Source: Bacillota bacterium (lineage in GTDB: Bacteria; Bacillota; Clostridia; Christensenellales; Aristaeellaceae). From it: 8,283 nt of DNA. The stretch is from the NCBI GenBank assembly GCA_023392515.1, contig JAEVYX010000118.1, forward strand, positions 1-8,283, written 5' to 3'. How positions within the stretch are numbered: the stretch's first letter is position 1; every line of letters starts with the position of its first letter. Positions 1 to 4,417 of this stretch are shown here, piece by piece. The position numbers and the translations under genes were made by a program. The notes below the pieces were generated by a model, which was not told the DNA's origin, ran no database searches, and saw only the letters and a list, made by a program, of their open reading frames with translations.

Positions 1-1
1 C

Positions 2-238
2 AAGGAAATTCGTCACAAGCTGATCCGACCTTATACCCCTAGGCACAATGGCAAGGTAGAACGCAGCCACAGGGAAGACCAAAAGCGTTTCTACGATTCG
101 CACTCCTTTTACTCCCTCGCCGACTTTGGTGGGCAGCTAGCTGCCCACCAAAGTCGCAGCAACAACCTCCCCATGCGTCCTCTTGCATGGCTTTCCCCTC
201 TCGAATTCCTCCGCTCCCTCACTGTCCAACATGTTTGA
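2..238 (+). CDS. IS481-family transposase, C-terminal part of rve/DDE integrase domain (5' partial)
   Basis: This is an open frame of 78 codons running in from the left edge to TGA at 236-238. The conceptual peptide contains RPYTPRHNGKVERSHREDQK and then SNNLPMRPLAWLSPLEFL. The H-N-G-K-V-E-R-S-H block is the segment carrying the third acidic residue (E) of the DDE triad in rve-type transposases. The P-M-R-P-L-x-W-L-S-P motif is typical of the C-terminus of IS481-like enzymes. The visible part has no stop or frameshift, so the gene may be intact upstream. It would catalyse cut-and-paste transposition of the element. It contains a perfect 36-bp palindrome (121-156) that is translated as ordinary family-like sequence. 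Confidence 0.8.
   Translation, partial: KEIRHKLIRPYTPRHNGKVERSHREDQKRFYDSHSFYSLADFGGQLAAHQSRSNNLPMRPLAWLSPLEFLRSLTVQHV
121..156. repeat. perfect 36-bp palindrome inside the transposase gene
   Basis: The strand reads CGACTTTGGTGGGCAGCT followed by its exact reverse complement, with no mismatch and no loop. The next pair outward (C120 and C157) does not match. In the transposase frame it encodes approximately A-D-F-G-G-Q-L-A-A-H-Q-S-R, which still fits the family. A transcript would form a very stable hairpin and the DNA could extrude a cruciform. There is no U-tract after it, so it does not resemble an intrinsic terminator. Confidence 0.9.
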
Positions 239-261
239 CAAACCTACAAAAAAGCAATTAA

Positions 262-402
262 TCAATAGAAGAAGTATGCGGATGCGACGATAAGGGAAAT
301 ATCTGGTTCATCAATAATGATACTCAAAAAGCTGCAGTTTTACAAGGTAAAGCCCAGATGCTTATAGAAAACATTTATTACCATTGGATGATATCTCAAT
401 AG
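262..402 (+). pseudogene. 3' tail of an unidentified gene, cut off near the IS end
   Basis: An open stretch of 46 codons ends at TAG (400-402) with gene-like composition: it includes EEVCGCDDKGNIWFINNDTQ and ends IYYHWMISQ. It has no start codon with a ribosome binding site, and a stop lies just upstream in frame at 259-261, about ten bases after the inferred IS481 boundary. The simplest reading is the surviving C-terminus of a gene disrupted by the element. I do not recognise the family. The stop is 16 nt before the start of the MazG-like pseudogene, so the two may once have been one operon. Confidence 0.35.
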
Positions 403-418
403 GGGAGAGAAGAAAAAT

Positions 419-774
419 ATGATAGTCTACAATAAGCTTGTGCGAGATAGCATTCCAGAAATTATAGAAGCCTCCGGAAAACGATGTGATACCTGCTGTA
501 TTCTGTCTAAGGAGGAATGTCTCGCAATGTCGAGAACCAAGCTGCAAGCGGAAATTGCAGAATATGAAGAAAGCGGCGAATTGTAAGAACTCGCCGATAT
601 TCTCGAAATTCTGCATGCACTGCCGATGCATAGGGTTTCACACCAGAGGAATTGGATGCTGTATGAGCGCAAAAAGCCAATGAACGTGGGGGATTCGAAG
701 CTTTTCTATTAAAAAAGGCTTTCCCCATCATGGAATCTACACGCTTATCCCTGTGTACAATGGCAGTAGTGTGA
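419..774 (+). pseudogene. MazG-like nucleotide pyrophosphohydrolase (COG4997 type), degraded
   Basis: The start ATG at 419 has GGGGAGAG about 12 nt upstream. The translation opens MIVYNKLVRDSIPEIIEASG, the characteristic N-terminus of small MazG-like proteins of about 100 residues that hydrolyse nucleoside triphosphates to monophosphate and pyrophosphate. The reading then meets TAA at 584-586, where family members read E-L-E-E-L-A-D-I-L. A one-base loss near 619-622 moves the homology to another frame (ADA, then GFTPEELDAV, then KANERGGFEAFLLKK). That frame carries two more stops, TAG 631-633 and TGA 664-666. The E-E-x-x-E metal-binding helix also appears altered (LQAEIAEY where LQEELAEY is usual). 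The combined damage makes function very unlikely. The homology fades near 717, and the shifted frame closes at 772-774. Confidence 0.85.
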
Positions 775-849
775 CATATTAATTCCATGCAGACGATGGA
801 TCAAACATAAATCATCCATAAGGAAATGTGCTATGGGAGGTTTCACTGC

Positions 850-1320
850 GTGAAGTATTTTTCCGTCAACGAGTTCAACACATTTTGCTTTCATGATGCT
901 TGGATTATAAATATATACCAACTTGGCACCGACCTTGTTGCCGAGTTGGCGGCAATGTGCGTCAGCACCCAAAACTCCCAGAATCACGAAGAAACCGATA
1001 TGCAAATCGAGTCCGCAATGGTTAAATTTTCAGACTTTTCCATGATTTCCGCCAGAATCTATGGCTATACCATCACATATCCAGATAAAAGCGTTGAGGT
1101 AGTAGAAGACAGGGCGGTACCGCCCGGCGAATTTGCTACGCTGATCGGGCTGCTCAAGGAAGGCTGGATCAAAGACAGTACACTAACTGACAACTTATAT
1201 GGCCTGAACCTTTTCATTGGAGAGAAACTAAACGATCTATATGACATCACGTTTTCCGCATCAGCCTTTACCGTCGCCTGGGATGAATACAGCGGCCCCG
1301 CCTGGTATATGAGGAAGTAG
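850..1320 (+). CDS. Hypothetical protein, 156 aa, soluble, family not recognised
   Basis: I do not recognise this family. The preferred start is GTG at 850, because GGGAGG at 835-840 lies 9 nt upstream. The in-frame ATG at 826 would give 164 residues, but its AGGA is almost touching the start codon. The protein is acidic, with no signal peptide or membrane segment. Visible landmarks are an N-terminal F-C-F-H-D-A block (residues 12-17), a central S-A-R-I-Y-G-Y-T-I-T-Y segment (67-77), a predicted helix with FATLIGLLKEGW (95-106), and an aromatic C-terminus TVAWDEYSGPAWYMRK (141-156). The alternating hydrophobic pattern suggests a mixed alpha/beta or mainly beta fold. Small solitary proteins of this sort are sometimes immunity proteins of toxin loci, but no toxin gene is visible here. 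It is uninterrupted although both neighbours are broken. The gene fragment at 1348 follows after 27 nt, so they were probably co-transcribed. Confidence 0.7.
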   Translation: MKYFSVNEFNTFCFHDAWIINIYQLGTDLVAELAAMCVSTQNSQNHEETDMQIESAMVKFSDFSMISARIYGYTITYPDKSVEVVEDRAVPPGEFATLIGLLKEGWIKDSTLTDNLYGLNLFIGEKLNDLYDITFSASAFTVAWDEYSGPAWYMRK

Positions 1321-1347
1321 TATCGACTTAGAGGGAGGAGTACACCC

Positions 1348-1404
1348 ATGAAACGCGCCGCCCGTATTGCTGCCCTGGTGACCGTCCTTTTGTGGACTGG
1401 CTAA
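1348..1404 (+). pseudogene. Truncated secreted-protein gene: signal-peptide codons only
   Basis: ATG 1348-1350 has a very good ribosome binding site (GAGGGAGGAG at 1331-1340, 7 nt spacing). It encodes MKRAARIAALVTVLL, a classic positively charged N-terminus plus the start of a hydrophobic signal core. From about 1389-1395 the sequence becomes an IS3 transposase fragment in another frame, and this frame stops at 1402-1404. The translation start thus belonged to an exported protein whose body was lost to insertion and deletion. It lies 27 nt after the hypothetical gene ending at 1320. The identity of the lost protein cannot be told from what remains. Confidence 0.6.
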
Positions 1405-1534
1405 GCGAATTGTCCGATTATGTGCACTGGTTTAACAATATCCGTTTGCACGGCACATTGGGCTACATGTCACCGACGGATTTCAAAAAAGCCTACACCT
1501 CATAATTTTTGTCCGATTTAGGGTTGACAATCCG
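1389..1534 (+). mobile_element. IS3-family (IS150-like) element remnant: transposase C-terminus plus right end
   Basis: From about 1389 to TAA at 1503-1505 the frame reads DWLSELSDYVHWFNNIRLHG and then TLGYMSPTDFKKAYTS. The Y-V-x-W-F-N-N-I-R-L-H-G-T-L-G-Y-x-[ST]-P block is the hallmark C-terminus of IS3-family OrfB transposases. The following AT-rich stretch TTTTTGTCC, then GTTGACAATCC (1506-1533), has the form of an IS3 right terminal repeat. Its minus-strand reading starts with GGATTGTCAACCCTAAA. More than 80% of the element, including the DDE catalytic residues and left end, is missing, so it cannot move on its own. The left boundary is approximate. Confidence 0.75.
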
Positions 1535-1853
1535 ATTGCGCAAGTCTTTTGTTTTGCCCAATTTAAACGATCGCTATAAAGTCGGGCCTTTGGCAAATAA
1601 GGACATGCCAAGTGTGGGGAGTGAACACGACCAAACGGTCATGAGATATCAAGTGATAATACCGGGCGGGGAACCGGCTTTGGTGTACACTTCAATTTTG
1701 CATGAATGAGGCATACAAGTTTTTCAATTACTGAGATCAGCTTATAAATTGGAAATCAATACTACCTGGAATCAAGGAACCTGTCAGATAGGCACCGCGT
1801 TAAATCTATATAGAAATTCATATTTCTAAGATCATAGCGATTGAGGTGTCTTT
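1535..1853 (+). other. 319-bp stretch without a convincing gene
   Basis: An open frame runs through the IS3 end to TGA at 1707-1709. Its last part reads MPSVGSEHDQTVMRYQVIIP and ends LVYTSILHE. There is no ribosome binding site at any internal start and I recognise no family. It might be the 3' remnant of the secreted-protein gene interrupted by the IS3 fragment, but nothing proves this. The rest (1710-1853) is AT-rich and is the upstream region of the L,D-transpeptidase gene. I see no strong -35/-10 pair in it, only the inverted repeat at 1811-1828. Confidence 0.4.
1811..1828. promoter_or_regulatory. inverted repeat upstream of the first L,D-transpeptidase gene
   Basis: The sequence is TAGAAAT-TCAT-ATTTCTA, with perfect 7-bp arms and a 4-nt loop. 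It ends 25 nt before the ATG at 1854 and lies just before the ribosome binding site. It may be a regulator site or a small leader hairpin. The longer paralogue has a different palindrome at a comparable distance from its start (8008-8021). Confidence 0.4.
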
Positions 1854-3134
1854 ATGGAAAGACTCTTGGTTTGGATCATGGTTGGAGTGCTGGCACTTGG
1901 TTTGGTACCCGGATTAGCCGAAAGTTATGAATCGGCAAATTCAAACCTGGTGGAAGCAGAAGCGTTGGCTAATGCCGCGGCAGTTAAGCCTTCGAATGCG
2001 GCATTAACGCCTACCCCTGCTCCACAAAACGGCGATATTATTATAGCGACAGATGGGGAGGAGACTTCTGATTCCGAAAACACAGCTTATACAAGCAAGC
2101 TGAAAAACGGTTCCACCGGGGAAAAGGTGAAACAGCTTCAAACCAGGCTGACGGAGCTGGGGTATTATCAAGGCCCTATTTCCGGAAAATATTTAAGCAA
2201 GACTACAGCGGCCGTGATTGCATTTCAAAAAAAGAATGGGCTGACTGCAGACGGCGTAGCAGGCGAGGGAACCTGGAACCTTATGTTCAGCGCCGATGCG
2301 CTGGACGCTTCCGCAGCCCCCCGCCCTACTCCGGCCCCCGCGCCGGTACCCTATGCCATCACTGTCGATGTGACAAATCAGGTGGTTACCGTATATGGGC
2401 TGGATGAAAACAATGAGTATACAAAGATAGTAAAGCAAATGATATGTTCCACCGGTACGGTGTCCAATCCCAGCCGGGTTGGCGACTGGACCCTGAACGG
2501 GAAAACCGCCCGGTGGGCTTACTTCCCCAAATGGGGCGGGAATGCCCAGTATTGGACCAGGATCAACAGCTCCATTGCTTTCCATTCTGTACTCTACCGT
2601 ACGCCCGATCCAATGGAATTGGCTACAGGTTCCTATTATGCGTTAGGCACCCGGGCATCCCACGGCTGTATTCGTTTACAGGTGAGCGATTCAAAATGGA
2701 TTTATGACAATGTGGGAAAGGGTACAGTTGTCACGATTACGGAGGAATTGCCACCCGACCCGGAGCTTACCCAATCCCTGAAGCCTGCGCCTTTGAACAG
2801 CAGCAATATGCTACCCCGCTCTACTCCGGCTCCCACGCAGCCTCCGGTTTATGACAGCACGCAAAAGCCGCCCCAGCCTTTCCGCAACTTGAACAAAGGT
2901 GACAAGGGCGAGGATGTTTACTGGCTGCAGATGAAGCTGAAAGAACTGGGCTATTATACCGGTACTGTCACGGGCGGTTTCTATGGCGGCACGCAGAAGG
3001 CCGTAAAGGCTTATCAGGCTGATCATGGACTTTCCGTTGACGGGGTCGCGGGGATCAAGACACAGACGAAAATTTATGCGGATGTTCTTGGAAAGCCTGC
3101 TCCTGAAGCCACTCCGGCAACAGTTCAGCAATAA
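1854..3134 (+). CDS. Secreted L,D-transpeptidase (YkuD) with two peptidoglycan-binding domains
   Basis: This 426-residue protein should form 3-3 (meso-DAP to meso-DAP) peptidoglycan cross-links outside the membrane. Residues 1-23 are a signal peptide ending L-A-E-S. A low-complexity linker follows to about 78. PG_binding_1 domains lie at about 82-147 (LKNGSTGEKVKQLQTRL then GYYQG) and 345-411. The YkuD domain spans about 167-296, with H244 and the catalytic motif S269-H270-G271-C272-I-R-L, where C272 is the nucleophile that takes the acyl donor stem. Pro-rich linkers (PRPTPAPAPVP and similar) separate the domains. The start is supported by GAGGTG 6 nt upstream. A longer paralogue sits inverted at 6285-7985; this copy lacks that paralogue's first two binding repeats. 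The family's domain order is variable, so the cross-linking role is well supported but the growth stage is not known. The gene ends 31 nt before a hairpin. Confidence 0.92.
   Translation: MERLLVWIMVGVLALGLVPGLAESYESANSNLVEAEALANAAAVKPSNAALTPTPAPQNGDIIIATDGEETSDSENTAYTSKLKNGSTGEKVKQLQTRLTELGYYQGPISGKYLSKTTAAVIAFQKKNGLTADGVAGEGTWNLMFSADALDASAAPRPTPAPAPVPYAITVDVTNQVVTVYGLDENNEYTKIVKQMICSTGTVSNPSRVGDWTLNGKTARWAYFPKWGGNAQYWTRINSSIAFHSVLYRTPDPMELATGSYYALGTRASHGCIRLQVSDSKWIYDNVGKGTVVTITEELPPDPELTQSLKPAPLNSSNMLPRSTPAPTQPPVYDSTQKPPQPFRNLNKGDKGEDVYWLQMKLKELGYYTGTVTGGFYGGTQKAVKAYQADHGLSVDGVAGIKTQTKIYADVLGKPAPEATPATVQQ
2889..3017 (+). repeat. copy 1 of inverted paralogous block (C-terminal peptidoglycan-binding repeat)
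   Basis: These 43 codons (residues 346-388) encode exactly the same peptide as 6387-6515 on the minus strand. I count 17 differences in 129 bases, all silent and all in third codon positions. The longest run without a difference is about 26 bases. The pair forms an inverted repeat spanning the methionine transporter locus. Confidence 0.85.
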
Positions 3135-3165
3135 GAAAATGCGCGCTTTATAAACAGGTATTGAA

Positions 3166-3203
3166 AAGAGCCCGCTCTGTGTATCATCACAAAGCGGGTT
3201 CTT
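3166..3203. terminator. shared hairpin between convergent L,D-transpeptidase and metQ genes
   Basis: The stem is AAGAGCCCGCTCTGTG (3166-3181) against CACAAAGCGGGTTCTT (3188-3203), with one G-U wobble, one C-A mismatch and a 6-nt loop. Read on the minus strand the stem is followed by TTTTC, a usable U-tract for metQ. On the plus strand the following bases are only TGCTATAT, a weak tract for the transpeptidase gene. It is best seen as a bidirectional intrinsic terminator that works better for metQ. Confidence 0.7.
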
Positions 3204-3250
3204 GCTATATCTCGCGGGGCAGATGCTTCCTAATAAACAGGCTGTATTTT

Positions 3251-4084
3251 TTACTCCGCCGGGGTGAAGGTGGGAATGACGCCGCCCTTGTACGCTTCGT
3301 TGTTTAGAATAAAGTCGTAAACCTTTTTGGTTTGCAGCACAGACTGTAGGGCTTTCACAAAGTCTGCTTCCAAATCCGCTTTACGAATTACAACGTAGTT
3401 CGCATAGGTCTTGCCGGCATCGCTATCGGCTGGCTCCAAGAAGACTGCATCAGTGGAGGGGTTCAGCCCTGCGCCTAAAGCATAGTTTCCGTTGATGACG
3501 GCAAAGTCGGCATCGGCCAAGGTAGCGGGCAAGGTGGAGGCTTCTACTTCCTTAATGTCCAGCTTGAGAGGGTTCTCGGAGATATCCAGCACGGTGAGGC
3601 TGTCTGCAGGCGTGGCGTCTTCGGGGAGCTTAATCAAGCCGGCCTCTTCAAGCAAAAGCAGTGCCCGAGTTTCGTTGGAGGGATCGTTGGTAATGGTGAT
3701 GATACCGCCTTCTTTGAGCTCTTCCAGCGTCTTTGTTTTGCCAGCGTATATGCCATAGGGCTCATAGTGAACGGCAAAGGCGGGAACCAACTGCTCGTTT
3801 TCCGGAACCGTTACATTGTAAGCATCCAGGTAAGGAAGGTGCTGGAAGTAGTTTGCATCAAGCTCACCTGCGGCCAAAGCCGGGTTGGGCAGCGGATATT
3901 CGGTGAATACGGTGATCTCCAACTCATAACCCAAGGCTTTCAGGTCATCCTTGACCAGTTCCAGCACTTCGGCGTGGGGAGTGGCGGTAGCGCCGATGAC
4001 GATCTTTTTCAAACCTTCGGCAGAAGCAAGAGATGCGGAGGCGGCCAGGGCCAAGGCCAATACCAAAGTCAGCAGCTTTTTCAT
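3251..4084 (-). CDS. metQ: Methionine-binding protein of MetNIQ ABC transporter (NlpA/MetQ family)
   Basis: The extracytoplasmic receptor captures methionine (D- or L-) and delivers it to the MetNI membrane complex. Its 277 residues match the family length. Family blocks are E74-L-D-A-N-Y-F-Q-H (74-82), T132-N-D-P-S-N-E-T-R-A-L-L-L-L (132-145) and A196-V-I-N-G-N-Y-A-L-G-A-G-L (about 195-207), which line the ligand pocket in known members. Residues 1-22 form a signal peptide ending A-S-L-A-S-A, a plausible signal peptidase I site. Firmicute MetQ proteins are normally lipoproteins, but here there is no lipobox and no cysteine anywhere, so membrane anchoring is unexplained. The start has AAGGAG at 4095-4100 with 10 nt spacing. 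It is transcribed divergently from metNI, behind its own promoter, operator and a leader ORF. An alternative substrate such as a dipeptide or other amino acid is possible within the NlpA family. Confidence 0.93.
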   Translation of the reverse strand: MKKLLTLVLALALAASASLASAEGLKKIVIGATATPHAEVLELVKDDLKALGYELEITVFTEYPLPNPALAAGELDANYFQHLPYLDAYNVTVPENEQLVPAFAVHYEPYGIYAGKTKTLEELKEGGIITITNDPSNETRALLLLEEAGLIKLPEDATPADSLTVLDISENPLKLDIKEVEASTLPATLADADFAVINGNYALGAGLNPSTDAVFLEPADSDAGKTYANYVVIRKADLEADFVKALQSVLQTKKVYDFILNNEAYKGGVIPTFTPAE

Positions 4085-4133
4085 ATACGATACGCTCCTT
4101 CTAAAACATCATTTTTGAGATGGGAATGAATGA

Positions 4134-4205
4134 TCACATTTGACTGCACATTCGGCTGTATGTGCATCGTGCCTGACCTGGATCGCCGGGATAAACAAAT
4201 TGCAT
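4134..4205 (-). CDS. Putative 23-aa leader peptide upstream of metQ
   Basis: ATG at 4205-4203 is preceded by AAGGAG (4220-4215) with 9 nt spacing and ends at TGA 4136-4134, 49 nt before the metQ start. The peptide begins MQFVYPGDPGQ and ends CTYSRMCSQM, with cysteines at 14 and 20 and methionines at 19 and 23. It lies within the transcript predicted from the promoter at 4247-4275. Both Cys codons (UGC) fall inside complementary elements that can form alternative hairpins. Sulphur amino acid codons in the leader of a sulphur amino acid transporter gene suggest translation-coupled control. This is inference: a 24-codon frame can arise by chance, although the ribosome binding site is as good as those of the real genes. 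Confidence 0.45.
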   Translation of the reverse strand: MQFVYPGDPGQARCTYSRMCSQM

Positions 4206-4214
4206 TATGCACAT
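4145..4214 (-). promoter_or_regulatory. three mutually complementary elements in the metQ leader (possible alternative hairpins)
   Basis: In transcript order the minus strand carries ATGTGCAT (4214-4207), ATGCACAT (4167-4160) and ATGTGCA (4151-4145). The first pairs with the second over 8 bp with a loop of about 39 nt. The second pairs with the third over 7 bp with an 8-nt loop. The two hairpins cannot coexist. The first would enclose the leader ORF start, between its ribosome binding site and ATG; the second contains the two Cys codons. An alternative is protein binding to DNA, since the elements are also direct and inverted copies of one 7-8 bp word. Confidence 0.5.
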
Positions 4215-4219
4215 CTCCT

Positions 4220-4244
4220 TATTCATACTTGCTAGGTATGAATA
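4220..4244. promoter_or_regulatory. operator 1: 25-bp inverted repeat over the metQ transcription start
   Basis: TATTCATAC-TTGCTAG-GTATGAATA has perfect 9-bp arms and a 7-nt centre. It begins 2 bp downstream of the metQ -10 box (4247-4252), so a bound protein would block RNA polymerase. Its core TTCATA-N9-TATGAA recurs at 4373-4393 in front of metN. The regulator is not identifiable from the site. An Rrf2/CymR-like or TetR-like sulphur regulator is only a guess. Confidence 0.75.
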
Positions 4245-4246
4245 GT

Positions 4247-4275
4247 ATGCTAACATGGAATTCCTAGTCTGTCAA
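4247..4275 (-). promoter_or_regulatory. metQ promoter
   Basis: On the minus strand, TTGACA (4275-4270) is followed by a 17-bp spacer and TAGCAT (4252-4247). Transcription should start near 4240, giving a leader of about 155 nt before metQ. The -35 is consensus and the -10 has two mismatches. The start point lies inside operator 1. Confidence 0.75.
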
Positions 4276-4326
4276 TAGGAAAAATAAAAATCGGATATTG
4301 GCTAATTATTGCAGGTTTTCCCTTGC

Positions 4327-4355
4327 TTGACAGGATAATCATGTTCGTATATGAT
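4327..4355 (+). promoter_or_regulatory. metNI promoter
   Basis: TTGACA (4327-4332), a 17-bp spacer and TATGAT (4350-4355) form a near-consensus vegetative promoter. The expected start is near 4362, so the untranslated leader is only about 56 nt. That is too short for an S-box or T-box riboswitch and leaves the downstream operator at 4372-4394 as the likely control point. Confidence 0.8.
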
Positions 4356-4371
4356 AACTAAGATGCAGTCA

Positions 4372-4394
4372 ATTCATATGTATTTTCTATGAAA
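4372..4394. promoter_or_regulatory. operator 2: second copy of TTCATA-N9-TATGAA, in the metN leader
   Basis: ATTCATA (4372-4378), 9 bp between the core hexamers, then TATGAAA (4388-4394). The six-base half-sites and their spacing are identical to those in operator 1; the centre differs. It would lie about 10-32 bases downstream of the metN transcription start, compatible with repression by roadblock or by interference with initiation. Presence at both divergent promoters argues for a common regulator. Confidence 0.6.
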
Positions 4395-4417
4395 ACCTTG
4401 AAAGGTGGCAAACCAGT

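Larger units (their letters stand above)
1..248 (+). mobile_element. IS481-type insertion sequence, right-hand end (truncated by window edge)
   Basis: This is the 3' part of a DDE transposase gene plus about 10 bases to a likely element end. The last 24 bases (225-248), read on the minus strand, begin TGTAGGTTTGTCAAACATG. The TGT start fits the terminal inverted repeats of IS481-type elements from my knowledge of the family. The left end is outside the window, so neither the inverted repeat partner nor a target duplication can be checked. The boundary at 248 is inferred. A gene tail follows almost immediately, so the element may have inserted into that gene. Confidence 0.6.

Noticed and set aside
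826..849. Upstream ATG as start of the hypothetical gene
   Set aside because: AGGA lies only one base from this ATG, too close to work. GTG at 850 has GGGAGG at a proper 9-nt distance.
745..1005. Minus-strand open frame of 86 codons
   Set aside because: It has no domain or ribosome binding site and overlaps the 850-1320 gene and the pseudogene on the opposite strand.
1509..1709. 66-codon plus-strand frame as a real gene
   Set aside because: It starts inside the IS3 terminal region, has no ribosome binding site and no recognisable family. It is noted only as a possible gene remnant.
4085..4417. S-box (SAM) or T-box riboswitch in the methionine control region
   Set aside because: The metN leader is about 56 nt, too short. 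In the metQ leader I see neither the S-box conserved core nor the T-box AGGGTGGNACCGCG motif.
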